Assembly: GCA_030295235.1 (NCBI GenBank)
Contig: AP026133.1
Coordinates: 1,054,001 to 1,118,000, forward strand
Direction of reading: 5' to 3'
DNA from: Fistulifera solaris
Taxonomy: Eukaryota > Bacillariophyta > Bacillariophyceae > Naviculales > Stauroneidaceae
DNA: 64,000 nucleotides
Position numbers and translations under genes: made by a program. The notes below the pieces were generated by a model, which was not told the origin of the DNA, did no database searches, and was given only the letters and a program-made list of their open reading frames with translations. This document shows positions 22,832 through 35,059 of this stretch, piece by piece. Numbering within the stretch: position 1 is the stretch's first letter; each line of letters starts with the position of its first letter.

Positions 22832-24744
22832 ATGTTGCGTCGCACACCGCCGCTCCAGATGAGTGCAGGAATGCGCCGTATCCTTAAAAATAAGGGACGT
22901 GTCATAGACTATATTCGTCAATCCGTTAAAGCAGGGACGTATCGTACGTCAGAAGAGCTGGAGCAAGTGATGAAAGAACGCAACGATTCGGATGACGATC
23001 TCCGCGTTGTTATGCGGAGATTTCGTCAAGATATTATCCGTGGATCTCAAATTCACGATTATCCGATCGAATATCGTATCCTCGAGCAACATCCGCCGAT
23101 TCCGGATCCTCCTGTCATTCCCAAAAAGTATTTACGAACCATGCCCAAACAACCCAATCCAGTTGAACCTCTAGTAGAGAAATATTACCGACGACAACAG
23201 CGCGTTGAGGAAGAAGAGTCGACACAGCTTAGCGTGGAAGAATACTATCGCCGCCTGTTGGGGGTGCCTGCCCCGTCTCTGGCGGGGTCTTCCGGTTCCT
23301 CGACATCCCTGGCCCTGAAACCGGCTTCATTGCAAAAGGCTTACGCTGCTGCCATTACTCATTATAAGCTTCAGCGGACTCAGAATATGTCGGATGAGGA
23401 CGCCGTTCAGGCCGTAGATGAATTGCTCAAAGAGCAAGAAAAAACGGAAATTCAAGTCAGTGGACAGCGTGCCCAAGCTGTCGCGAAAGCAAACCCTCGT
23501 ATGATCGGCAACCAGTATGCACCAAAGATCAAATCAAATAAGACCAATGAAGACGCTGAAGAAACTAACGAATTGGGTGCTGACAAGACGCTGGATAGCA
23601 TTTTTGCGGATAATCCCCGCCTTATTGAAGGGATGATGCGATGGAGTGATCGCTTGCAGGCTGTACCCTACCGAGAATGGACGGTTGGTTCCTCAACTGC
23701 TTTGGATCATTGGATTGCTCGGTGCATCTTGGGATTGTCCGAAGAGACCTGGTGGAGTGTAGTCGAAGGCGACGAATATTCCGCCGTGGGCCGCGATATT
23801 GTTGCTGTTCGCGAAGCTCTTTTCCGGAAACTGGTGGAAGTTTAGCAGCCCAGCAGGAAGATGAAGAAAACGATGAAATTGAAGAGGAAGACATTTCCAC
23901 GAGTGGAAAAACAGTCGAGGAGTTGTTAGCTTCGTTGGGTGCGCTTAAAGTTTCGGATGATGAGGCAAAGACCTCCGTTTCAGAGGAACAGGAACCGATG
24001 GCACATGAATTGGATCAATTAGTCGATCAATTACAGGTCTGGCGCAAAAAGCAATTGAAGACTCCTTATGCACAGTGGTCCACCGAAGAACAAACTTCAT
24101 TTGATTCGTGGCTAAAAAATGAATATGTGGCTCAGGTCATGCCCGGCTCCCAAGGTGAGATCGACTTCACTGCAACCCGAGAGGCATTACTCTCAGACCC
24201 TCCTATAGATAGCCGAGCCGAGTCAGACGCTTTTTGGGATGCCCTACAAGATGAACGCACGGCGCGAGCTTGGCTTGAACAGCACAGCGAACAGCGCCTC
24301 CCCGCCGCTGCCGCACCTTGGATACCTGGGGGTTTTTGGAAGCTTTCCGAGTCCGAGCAATTGGATCGTATTCTGAATTTAGGCGCACTTCGTCCACTTC
24401 TGGATGAGTATGCAACGCCGAGTGGTCGTGCAGCTTTCTTACAAGAACATTTAACAACTCTCTTAACTGGCGTACCCTTGGAGCATTTTGTACGTGACGA
24501 TTTGGGACCAATCGAAGCATCCGAAATTGGGAAGAAAGAAGGTCGGTTCAGTATGGAAAAGCAAGCCTTTGGTGAAAATGCGAATGTCATTCTGCAGGCA
24601 TGGAATCAGCAAAAGGCAGGTCGTGCAAAATACGAAGAGCGGTTATTTCAAACTGGGCGTCTCGGTTTGCGATACTCTGATAAATTACCCTCAGAAAGCG
24701 AGATATCCGATGCAAACGAAGATAAGAGGAATCAACAAACTTAG
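22832..24744 (+). CDS. Unrecognised 637-residue protein, possibly mitochondrial
   Basis: The N-terminus (MLRRTPPLQMSAGMRRILKN) is basic, hydroxylated and free of acidic residues, which fits a mitochondrial presequence. The body is charged and helical, with Pro-rich (EQHPPIPDPPVIPKKYL) and acidic (EDEENDEIEEEDIS) segments. Two similar stretches, about 290 residues apart once joined, contain YREWTVGSSTALDHWIARCI and YAQWSTEEQTSFDSWLKNEY. They look like an internal duplication of a W-containing helical module of about 45 residues. The frame breaks at the T3 run 23840-23842. One additional T joins KLVEV to LAAQQEDEEN and gives an uninterrupted protein. I do not recognise the family. A role in the mitochondrial ribosome is possible but unsupported. 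Confidence 0.7.
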
Positions 24745-24843
24745 TTCGAAATGGAGAACAGCTTTTATTTTGGAAAGGATTCGGCACTTACAACAAGAAA
24801 TAGTTTAAGGGGAGTATCACATACACTTAAGTTGAATTATATA

Positions 24844-27490
24844 TTATTGAACTATAGATCGAACTGGACTTTGATGAAGTGGCGCGGACTGCATGTTATA
24901 GCCACTTCGAAATGTATTGCCTTGGGAAGGTGAATAGAAATATCCAGTGCGTTGTCCAGGTACTTGTTGCTGAATCACGTACGATTGCTGCGGAAACATT
25001 GCGGGTTGCTGCTGATGATGAAAGTATCCAGTTGGGTATCCAGGATGATATTGAGGTTGATGAGGGTGCGAGGAGTAATATGGATGGACTGGTGGATGAA
25101 TACCTTCTTCACCCCAAGAGCGAGACATCGAAGCCGACATTGATGCTGTCATGTCGGCTGATCTTGATTGGTGAAGTCCTCGGATATGTTTCTTCGATCC
25201 AGAATGGTTTCTTTTTTTTCTTGCTGAACATTTCCGTCAATATCTTTGTTCCTCGAAACTTATAGCGCTTTCGATGTTCGTGACTTGGTGCTTCGTAGAT
25301 GGACATAATCTCATCGTGGACATCCGTGAAGTACTGCTCTTCAAGGGGACCGAACGTTACTTTCTTCTCCTGCGAGTTCTTTTTCAAGATTCCGACCGGA
25401 GTGTGTGGCGCTTGATGCTGCCCTTGAGACCAACCTTGTTGTATTGTCTTATTTGCATCAGGTGTTTGATCCTTATCTGGCTCGGTCATCATAAGGGATG
25501 AAGCAAGTTGTTCAGCGATTGATGTCGTACTACCTCGAAGTCGCTCCCAAGCCTGTCTTGTACGTTCCTCCCAACTCAATTCCTCGGCTTTCTTACTCTC
25601 CAGCGTTTCTCCTGAATGAAGATGTCCGACACCAGAAGGGTAGGGAGTGCCTCCATAGTACACCTGCATTTCATCTGTTGGAGAATGTGGCAATGACGAC
25701 TGGTAAGCATAAGGACCAGATTTGTCCACGATCTGTCCGTATAAATTTTGATTCGAATAAAAAGGCAAGGGAGGTAGAGGCTGCTGGCTTTCAACATCCG
25801 GGCCCAGCCGTTGCTGGTTCCCAAAGGGTGAACGTGACCGACGACCAGGTGACTGGCTTCGACTGCGCCGACTTGGAGATCGACTTCTGCGTAGACTGAA
25901 GCGATCTCTCGACAATGCTTTTCCTTTCACCACATGCCGGTCTTCTCGGTCACTTGTCCATTTTCCTTGATCCATCGGGATCACACTTAGAGGAAGAGGA
26001 GCGTCCTGTCGGGATGCCGTAATGAAGCTTTGCCGGTCAAACAGATCATCGTTTGTTGGACGATCTCCAAGTCCTTGACGGTAGGCTGTTATGTAGCTTT
26101 GACGATCACTATCATCCATGGCATTGTATCCGACTTCGGAAAGAGCAGGATCGAAAGCATTTCGATATGCTGTTATCATACTCTGGCGCTCGAAAGAGTC
26201 ATCAATCGCCGACCCGTTGTTTTGGAAAGTACCACCCACAAAGGTCTTCGTGGCATGGAGATTTCGATCAAAACTCTCGCTTTTTCCAATACATCCAGGT
26301 GATGGACTGTGCGATCGCTTTCCGGTCTCGCCAATTGAATTGCGACGTTCAGCAGAGCCACTGTAGACACCCCGGGAAGGACCAGGAGATGATGCACGAC
26401 GCCCGTTTTTGCTTTGAGAAACTTTTGGCAGCCAGGATGATTTCTTGTTTTTCTCTGGTTTGCTGGCGGGAAAAATGGGCATACTCTGATCCCAGTCATC
26501 GTCTTCATTCGTTTTGCTACGAGAAGGTGATTTACCACGTTTAGACGTTATCACTGGATCCACCCCTTGCCGTGCTGGAGAGCGTCGGCGACCGCGCCCT
26601 CGGTTTTCTGGATCGGACTCGTACCCCTCCAAGCTATTTAAACCATTCTTTTCACCGCGTTTCCTTGGCCAAATTCGCTTCAACGACGAGAATCTCGACC
26701 CGCTCTTGACCGAAGAGTCAGCAGATGGAACCGACGCGATCAGACCGTCACCCATTTTTTCATCCTCTCCTTCCAGATAATCAAAAGGTTGCTTTGGTCG
26801 TCGATGATGTTCTACACGGTGTACTACCTGCCTATCGTTGCCCTCATTTTCCCTAGGAGTGGGTACATCCTTCGTCTGACCGCATTCCATGTGGACGGCT
26901 CCGCAGATATCGGCAATCAATCCGCAGTTTCCCGGTGGTGGCGGTGGAGGAGGTGGTGGAAGACGCACTTTGCTGGATTGTACGACACCGCTGTCATCCG
27001 AATCCGAACTGTCTTCTTCCATAGCCCGTTGCATGGCTGCTTTCTTCTTCGTATAGTCCGACTCTTCGGCTTTCTTGGCAGCCATCATGGCGTGCTTCTT
27101 CTCCAATTCCGTCAAGTCGTACTTCGCTAATGCTTCTTTCGCTTTCGTCGGCGACTTTACCAGTCCTACTTCAGCGCATCCATCTACGACGCTCTCAATG
27201 ACATTGCAGTGCACTTCTGTGGCCGGAGGTTTCGGATATGAGGCTTCGACGCGTTGACTCCAACGCACACCTTTTTTGCTCCCAGACGTGGCTTCGCTGA
27301 TAGTCGTAAGATTGCTTTCACTGCGACGGAACATTTTCGGCGCCCGTAAGATGCCACGATGCTTCTTCTTTTTTGCGGGAGGCTCGTAGTGACAGAAGAG
27401 TCCATTCAACATTTCTTCAGCAATGTCATCCAGCGTACCTTGAACGGCGACTGGTCGATCCGTCGAAACCAAAGTGGCGACAGGTAACAT
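24844..27490 (-). CDS. Disordered Arg/Ser- and Pro-rich protein with repeated RQSxITAYR motif
   Basis: This is a long, low-complexity protein (881 residues if joined). It has a Lys-rich N-terminal segment (KKGVRWSQRVEASYPKPP), charged helical stretches, a nine-proline run, RS dipeptide clusters (RSRSPSRRSRSQSPGRR), and a Tyr/Gln/His-rich C-terminus. Three copies of FERQSMITAYR, SDRQSYITAYR and FDRQSFITASR occur within about 80 residues. Two candidate PP1-docking RVxF motifs are visible (KGVRW near residue 75, KKVTF near 725). The frame breaks at about 25212-25219 (T8 on the plus strand). With T7 the C-terminal part SADMTASMSASMSRSWGEEG is appended. Without it the protein ends near 25109. The function is unknown. 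A phosphoprotein scaffold is an inference from composition only. Confidence 0.7.
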
Positions 27491-28001
27491 GGCTCGATTG
27501 ATGGGTCCTCACCGCTGTAACTCGAATTCGCAATGCAACTAACTTTTTCTTGTTTCGATGTTGTTTCAGGAGGATGTCCTTGTTGTTGCTGTAACTTGGT
27601 GCTGGTATGAGCAATGTGTTGCACCTCTTGTTCGCGTGGATTGGCGAAAGGAACAAAAAGTGATCGCCAAACAAAACGAAGGGCCAGATTCGTGGGTTAA
27701 CGTTTAGTGGAGAGCAAGGAGCGTTAAACACTTTTAAATAGGTAATTCGAACCTGACTAAATGGAATATTTCATTATCTTTTGATATGTACCCCCAAATT
27801 TCGTACGGGGCTAAATAAAAGATACACTATAGCCGAAGATGTACTTGAATGGAGTGAGAAGCTGGCAGGCGGATAATTTTCCCGCTTTGATGCGAGACGA
27901 AAAAATAAGGTCGTGGTGATGTTGCCCGCAATTACGTTTTATTAAACCTTCTTATTGAGAAGCTTTGCAGAGCACCTCTGCCTCTGCCTCTGCCTCACAC
28001 A
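27491..28001. promoter_or_regulatory. Divergent promoter region
   Basis: This lies between the Arg/Ser-rich gene and the ATAD5-like gene. A short CTCTGC tandem repeat (about three and a half copies, 27976-27996) sits just before the ATAD5-like start. No other element is supported. Confidence 0.35.
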
Positions 28002-31000
28002 ATGGCTTCCGTGCAGAAAAGTATCAAACCAAGTCGAAGAGAAAAAGAAATCGATTCTGCACCAGCAATTATGCTTACAGACGAAAGTGACGACGCTAAT
28101 TCCCCGGTACCCTTGACGCGCAAGGTCGAGCGATGGAAGTGTGATATTTGTTGTGTTCAGACATTTCCTACAAAAGAAGAATGTATTTCTCATGAAGAGA
28201 TTTGCAGTACGAATCGCAAAATAGAATCGCAGGAATCGGAAAAGAAACTACATCCGTTTTTTCAGTCTTCGAAGAGAAAAGCACCTCGTCCGTCGGAGCC
28301 GAAACGAGTCAAGAAAACAAAGGCAAACAGTAAAGCTTCGAAAGATCAATATGTCATTGAAATTGATGATACGAGTCTAACAGAAACAGCAAACAAAGGC
28401 ACTACCTCTCAATCGAGTACAAGCAGCAATGCTTTAAACGAGATGGCCGCTGCTTTAGGAGTCAGTCCAGCAACTTTGTTGGCCGAACAAAAGGCATTTG
28501 AACGTCAAGCAGACCGCATGAAACAACAGAACGCAGGCGTTGCAACGAAGTCATCATCGGTCGATGATCAAAAGTCATTATCGCAGTGGAAGGCCCAATT
28601 TTCGTATGGCGCGACAATGAATGGGAATAAGTTAGCGAAGGAAAGCAAACCGACGGAAGAAACGACGAACAAAGAGCTGAATGCTTTGGCAACTGCCCTT
28701 GGTGTAAATCCTGCTTCTCTGTTAGCCGAGCAAAGAGCACTAGAGAATCAAGCGAATCGTCAGAAAAGAAAAGCGCCGGATGAAGTTAAATCGTCACGCA
28801 ATGAAGAAGTCGTAGCGTCATCCACCGCTGTACTCCACGACCCGATCAAGCGTCGTAAAGGAGCGGCTCCAATGTTTCCGAGCCCGAATCATGTCATGCC
28901 GGTGGAGGATGACGTTATTCTATCAACGGATAGTCAAGGTTGGCTCACGTCAGGTCGTCTTGAAATGATGAAGCGTCGATGGGTTGCACAATCACTCTCT
29001 TACGAACGTGTGCAGGACAAAGATTACGAACCAGTGCGTCACTTAAATGAGAATACTACTTCATGGGAACCACAAAATAAGTCAGACAACTTGTTCGATT
29101 TTTTTGTCCAAGAATCTGAGAGTTTTACCGAACCGCAATTCGTCCACAGAGTTATGGGTGGATCGTTTCCGCATGAAAAACTTGCCTGAGGATCTTTGTG
29201 GTAACAGGCATCAGCTGGCCGAACTCGAAGCATTTTTGAAGCAATGGAAAGAGGCTCGACAGAAGTGCTTAACGCACATGGCGAGTAAACATGTCAAGAC
29301 CAAGGAAACGAAAGCTAAGAAGTACAAAGATGACGATAGCTTATGGGAGGATTCGGATACCGAAGACAATTTTGAATTACCCAGTCTTTGCGTCGTGTCG
29401 GGTCCTGTGGGTTGTGGGAAATCTGGCTTGGTGCGGGCCGTGGTCGAGTCTCACGGCTGTCGATTGTTTGAGTTAAGTACCGCTGAAAAACGTGGTGCCG
29501 GTGCATTGAAGCGAGCCATTGGTGAGGCGACTCAGAGTTTATCTTCATCTGAATTGATGCGGAATTCCAAGAAGAATTCAATTTTTGGGATTAGCACTGT
29601 CGAAAATGCAGAAGTTGACTCTGAAAGCTCATTGACTGCGATCCTATTAGACGAAGTAGATATTCTTTTCGAAAGCAACGGCGACGGAGGCTTCTGGCAG
29701 GCGCTTCATGATTTGTCTAGAAAGTCCAAATGCCCTATCTTTCTGACGACAAACAATTTGGAGTCGCCAACTTTTTATTCCGAACACGTCCAGATGGAAC
29801 GACCGCGACCCGAAGAATGTATTCATCGCTTGCGTCGATGTATACGGGAGAGTATGGCTTTTCAATTTGTATCCCAATCGGAAGAGGACCAAGACGAATT
29901 TCTCAGCGAGTTCGCTCGTTTATGTGGACTCGACATGAGAAAAGTCACACATGAACTGCACGCATACTCGCATTCCCATTTACAAGGATCCGACACGGTG
30001 GACTTGACAGAAGATGACGAGGCATCCGTAATGCCAGAAATATCTGTTTGCGACAAGCGAGAATGCTTTGAGATTCCGTCGCTGAGCTACGTACATCCAA
30101 ACCGAGTTGATTCTGATCAGTACAGTCTACTGGAAATCACGGGCAAAAGATTTTCAGTCTTCGCCGAGACCTCCGGAGAACCGAACGGTTCTAGCAAACG
30201 AGGTGTGGCTGTCAATGTGTGCATTGGTGATCAACAGTGCCCAGTAGCTCGAATTCTTAGCGACGACACAATCATGGCCGTATACCCACGCCGAGCCGAG
30301 GGTAGGGGATACAGAAACTTATTACATTATGAACAGGTTAAGATTGCATCATTACGTCGGACAGGTATCACGTCCACGACTTTCAGCGGCTTCTTCTCTA
30401 AGACGTTAGCAGACGGAAGCGCACTATTAACAGAGCACGTGCCAGTCAACGTCCAGTTCTTTCAAGGCCAAGGCACGGCAAGCGATATTCCAAAAACAAA
30501 GCAACATGAGAGCTACGACAGTGAGTCCGATGAAGAGTTTGAGTTTCAGGACGAAGATCACGTCAACATGCACAAGGACATTGCATACAATCACGTTTTT
30601 TATGACGACGGAGAAGTGTTGAGGATATTGAATGATGGTATCGACGCATGGTTGACAAGGCACCCTGAAGTGCATGAATTCAGTACCCGAACAACCAACA
30701 TAGTGCCTGAGAAATGTGGCACCAAGGATTTAATACAGCTATGCATCGATACTCAGTTAGCTAGTGATGCCGCTTTGCTGGAAGATATTGGACTGGACGG
30801 CCTTCCATATCTCACCGGGTCCGTACCTGGATTCGGATACAACTTGACCGAAGCGTATCCTTTGTGTCGTAACGAGTCAAGCAAAAGGTAAGTAAATCTG
30901 CGGCAATTTTGCAGAGACAACAAAGATCAATCCGTCTTACGCCGCTTTTCTCGCAACACCAGACCGCCTTCTGAAAGCTCTCTTTATCAAACAGGGTGGA

Positions 31001-31757
31001 AAGACGATTGCGGATTCTACGGCAGTCCCAATGCTCTCATGACATTTCCACTTACTCGAACAGAGAGGCTGTTACTTGTTAACACCGAGAGGTTAGAACG
31101 TGGACTGGCACTTCCTAAACAAGTCGTGAAGTGTGACAATGAGGAGAATGCAGAAGATGGTGTAGCTCCTACTTTTCGCGACTATGAGGACTTTTTTTCT
31201 TTCTAATCCAGTTCCCTTAGGTATCATGTCACTGCCGTATGTTTTGCGAGAAGCCAGGTCGAAAACGAAAGACTCGTACGCGGTTACTGATTCCCGAACA
31301 ATTCGTTACGAGAAAGCCAGACGATTGCGAGAAGGTGTTATACAAACATTGCAGTCCACCCTTTTCGCGGAAGAAGCGCTACCGCCTCTTTTGTTTTTTT
31401 GCGAATGTCCATCGGACTCTTCACCCCTTGTCACCGGAATGGATGAAGATCGAAAAACGGTTCTTTTTAGATTACTTTCCTTTCCTACGATGGCTTGGTG
31501 TTTGTGACCGAGCGGCGGAACGGGCGTATAAAGTAGGCAATTCTAGCAAAGCTGCTTCGGCGGATCACCGGCCTAAGAAACGAACGACACGTCAAGCCAC
31601 CCGTAAAGGTTTTTCAAATGTTTGGGAAGCAATAACGCCTTCGAGCGTGTGGGGAGAGAAAGACGAAGAAGGTAACAACCCGGGAGCATCGAAACTGACG
31701 AATATGCTAGCTGATCTTGCGATGTACAAAATTAATTGCACTCCTGTTGAGATGTAA
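28002..31757 (+). CDS. ATAD5/Elg1-type RFC-like ATPase (PCNA unloader)
   Basis: This is the large subunit of an alternative replication-factor-C complex that removes PCNA from DNA after replication. The N-terminal half carries a zinc finger (CDICCVQTFPTKEECISHEEIC pattern), a PIP-like motif (EKKLHPFF), and two copies of a Leu/Ala-rich module (ALGVSPATLLAEQKAFERQA; ALGVNPASLLAEQRALENQA). The AAA+ part has ELWVDRFRMKNLPEDLCGN, Walker A GPVGCGKSG, Walker B AILLDEVDILF and a sensor FLTTNN. The C-terminus contains GWKDDCGFYGSPNAL and FLDYFPFLRWLG, both characteristic of ATAD5. Likely exons are 28002-30887, 30978-31125 and 31221-31757. The first acceptor could also be 30962. The frame shifts by one near 29099-29145, probably in the T7 run 29099-29105. 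With that base removed the protein is 1189 residues. Confidence 0.85.
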
Positions 31758-33105
31758 ATACAAAACATGATTTCACTTCAAGTATCAATTAGGTACATAA
31801 CGAGTTGACTACTTTCATGAAAGTTAACGACTTCATTTCCGCACTTTGTGTTCATAGAAAACACTTTCTTGTGATTAGCATCAGATTGTTTGACTTTTCC
31901 GGTCTGTCAAAATGTGATGAAACATATGAACTTTTAACTTATGCATCGATTTGAGCAAAGGACATTACCGTTCCTCATTTCCTCTCCTATTTTCAGAATA
32001 ATTACAACTCATCGAAGAAAGAGCGTTTTTCATGGGAAACAAAGAAGATGGATGCGCGTCGAAGAGCTTCGACGATGAGGGTCGCCGACGGAACGTCCTC
32101 ATAAACTTGGAAATCAAAGGCAGCACTCCACTTCGCGGTCACTTAATACAATACCAATGTGTTTCATAGCGTGAATGATGATAATCATTTGAAGAACTGC
32201 AAAGATGGGGTTGAATAACCATCCAGAGGTCAACAATTCCAGGTGTTGGGTCCTGGACAAATCGCCTGGCGTTCTGGCGCGAAGACCATGTTACGTAGTA
32301 TTATGCAGTACCCCAGTATTTCGGGCGGGGTAATACCTGGTAATGTACTTTGTAGACGAGAAGTGTGGACGACTCGGTTTTCAAGTTCATGTCGCAATGT
32401 GTCTAAAAATATAACCTTAAACGGGATAACTCCTCTTATACGGAATTGCTTTTACCACGTTCTCCTTTTGATCTTAGCCTCAACCTCAAATGTTCATAAA
32501 CACTAAAATATTTACTCCTAATTATTTATTAAAGTCAGAATGTAATTTGAATTTTCCATTTGTCGTTTCATTTTACGGTCGGAGTGCCAGGTATCATCTA
32601 CGGAGTATTTTTGAGAGTCCTTCGTTTTGAACGATAACCTTGTACGGGCTTACTTTTCCCACATTCTCCTTTTTGACCTTAACTTTAACCTTAAAAGGTT
32701 TCATTTTTTGTATGGAGTACGGATTGAGCATCATTTATTTTTTTCGTCTTTCGTTTGAACGATAATCTTATACGGGTATACTGGCTTACTTTTCCCACGT
32801 TCTCCTTTTGACCTTAACTTTAACCTTAAAGATTCATTTTTTGTACGGAGTACGGAGGATGTTATAGGTCCTTGTGCCTGGTGCCTGGACCCTCTTTGAG
32901 ACTCGTGACTCGTAAATATTCCGGGACAGAGACAAGGGTCGTGTAGAAGTTTACGTCGCTTAGTCGTAGGATAAAGGAACCCGGACCTATTTGTCTGTAT
33001 GCCAACCGCAATAATTTGAGTTGGCGTGGAAACGGCGAAGCTTATTGTTGACTGGTTTGATGTTAATTGTCTTTCTTATTCTTATTGAATGCAATTTGAA
33101 AGACG
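31758..33105. repeat. Intergenic region with three imperfect direct repeats
   Basis: No gene is recognised in these 1.35 kb. Three related stretches of about 90-105 bases occur at roughly 32405-32500, 32624-32722 and 32748-32855. They share a core like CTTTTCCCACGTTCTCCTTT, followed by GACCTTAACTTTAACCTTAA, and the last two then share a TTTTTTGTACGGAGTACGG end. The first copy is the most diverged. Near 32950-33000 is another copy of the ACCCGGA-containing repeat seen at 15.2 and 15.6 kb. These look like local duplications of non-coding sequence. Confidence 0.7.
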
Positions 33106-34672
33106 ATGTTGACTCCGCAATCGGTTCTTCGCCCCGTGGCGAGTAGGCTTGCTGCGCGCCAAGCAAATCGCGTCTTTTCTTCGAAAGCAGAGACAAATTT
33201 GGCCGGGTAAGTGAGCGTTCCCTGCGGTGTGCCTCTGTTGCGGAGTGAGCTTTCTCACACACCATATCTCACAATATCTCTCAATATAAAGTGGTTTTAA
33301 TTTCCTTTCCGATCAAGATCGTATTTTCACAAATCTTTACGGTGAACAAGACTGGCGATTAAAAGACTCGATGAAGCGCGGTGATTGGCATTTGACGAAG
33401 GAAATCATGTGCATGGGCCCGGATTGGATCGTGCAAGAAATCAAAGACTCTGGCTTGCGCGGACGCGGAGGTGCCGGTTTCCCTTCGGGTCTCAAATGGA
33501 GCTTCATGCCCAAGAATACGGACGGTCGTCCTAGTTTCTTGGTAGTGAATGCCGATGAGAGTGAGCCAGGTACCTGCAAAGATCGTGAAATTATGCGAAA
33601 GGACCCTCATAAACTTGTCGAGGGATGCTTGCTGGCCGGGTATGCGATGCGTGCTCGTGCTGCTTACATTTACATCCGCGGTGAATACTTCAACGAGGCA
33701 GTTGTGATGGATGAAGCGATTCACGAAGCCTACAGCGCCGGATTGCTTGGAAAGAATGCATGCGGATCGGGATACGATTTTGATATTTATCTTCACCGCG
33801 GAGCTGGTGCCTACATCTGCGGAGAAGAGACTGCGTTGATTGAAAGCTTGGAAGGAAAGCAAGGAAAGCCTCGCCTCAAACCTCCGTTCCCTGCGGGTGT
33901 GGGTCTCTTCGGATGTCCTTCTACGGTGACCAACGTTGAAACCGTCGCTGTGGCGCCCACGATCCTGCGACGAGGAGCTTCCTGGTTTTCTTCCTTTGGA
34001 CGTGAAAACAATCGTGGAACCAAGCTCTTTGCGATTTCGGGTCATGTAAAGAATCCCATTGTTGTCGAGGAATCCATGTCGATTCCCCTACGCGAATTGA
34101 TTGACAAGCACTGTGGTGGTATGCGTACGGGATGGGACAACCTGCAAGCCTGTATTCCTGGAGGATCTTCTGTTCCAGTTCTCAATAAGAAGCTATGCGA
34201 TGAGGCCATCATGGATTTTGATGACTTGCGCTCCAAGGGGTCTGGATTAGGAACGGCGGCAGTCACCATGTTTGATAACACTGTTGATATGGTTGGTGCA
34301 ATTCGTCGCTTATCCCACTTCTACCAGCACGAATCGTGTGGTCAGTGCACTCCTTGCCGTGAGGGAACAGGCTGGCTTGAGGACATTTTGATTCGCATGG
34401 AAAAGGGAGATGCTGACAAGCGCGAAATTCCCATGCTTGAAGAAATATCTAGACAGATTGAGGGACACACCATTTGTGCTTTGGGAGATGCCGCAGCTTG
34501 GCCCGTCCAAGGTCTAATTCGTCACTTCAAGGCTGACATTGAGAAGCGAATTGATGATCCGTCTAGCTTTGATGCCGAAGCTGCTTTCCAAAAGGCTTGG
34601 AGTGGTGATCCTTTCGACAACGCCCAATGGACCCAAGAACATGGTGGAGGAAAAACATATGCCTCTGCTTAA
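33106..34672 (+). CDS. NDUFV1: NADH dehydrogenase (complex I) 51-kDa flavoprotein 1
   Basis: This subunit holds the FMN and the N3 iron-sulfur cluster and oxidises NADH in the matrix arm of mitochondrial complex I. Exon 1 (33106-33206) encodes an Arg/Ala/Ser-rich mitochondrial presequence ([20 protein letters not shown]). An 85-base intron (33207-33291) follows, then exon 2 (33292-34672). The splice places GGFNFLSDQ before [15 protein letters not shown], the usual start of the mature protein. Key motifs are [13 protein letters not shown] (FMN/NADH binding), [38 protein letters not shown], and the 4Fe-4S ligands in [11 protein letters not shown] with the later Cys in HTICALGDA. The 493 residues match the family length. 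The frame is intact. Confidence 0.95.
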
Positions 34673-35059
34673 AGAGCTTACAAAAATCAATCTTTAGTGC
34701 ATGTTATACTTTCATTTCGTTTTGTTGTAAAATGATAGGAAAGCTGTAGGTCGGTCGATTAGACGTTCCAATCACGGATTGCATCAAATCACGAGAAAGA
34801 TTCTTGCTTACGTAAGTGATTCAGAGTGATAGGCAACTAAAATCCTTATACAACACCTGGATTACTATGACGTGGAAAGGATCCATCCGCGATCCGTCGT
34901 CCGACGAAAAAGATCGCGCCTTTGGATAAAGCAGCTTCATGATTGATGATGACACCATCACTGGGCAAGGTTATTAGGTATTGCAACAATCGTAATCAAT
35001 CTCTACTGCAATTCGTAAAATAAAGACGACAATTTACGACAACCTACTTGTGAGCAAAG
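34673..35059. other. Intergenic region, nothing recognised
   Basis: This stretch of 387 bases lies between the complex I and PsbP-like genes, which run in the same direction. It must contain the terminator of one and the promoter of the other, but no specific signal is supported. Confidence 0.35.

Noticed and set aside
30888-30914. A 27-base intron in the ATAD5-like gene
   Set aside because: It is in frame but far shorter than any other intron in the window. Acceptors giving 75 or 90 bases also keep the frame and give equally good protein.
31184-31507. 107-residue frame overlapping the last ATAD5-like exon
   Set aside because: The alternative frame through the same bases leads into the conserved FLDYFPFLRWLG region and stays open to 31757.
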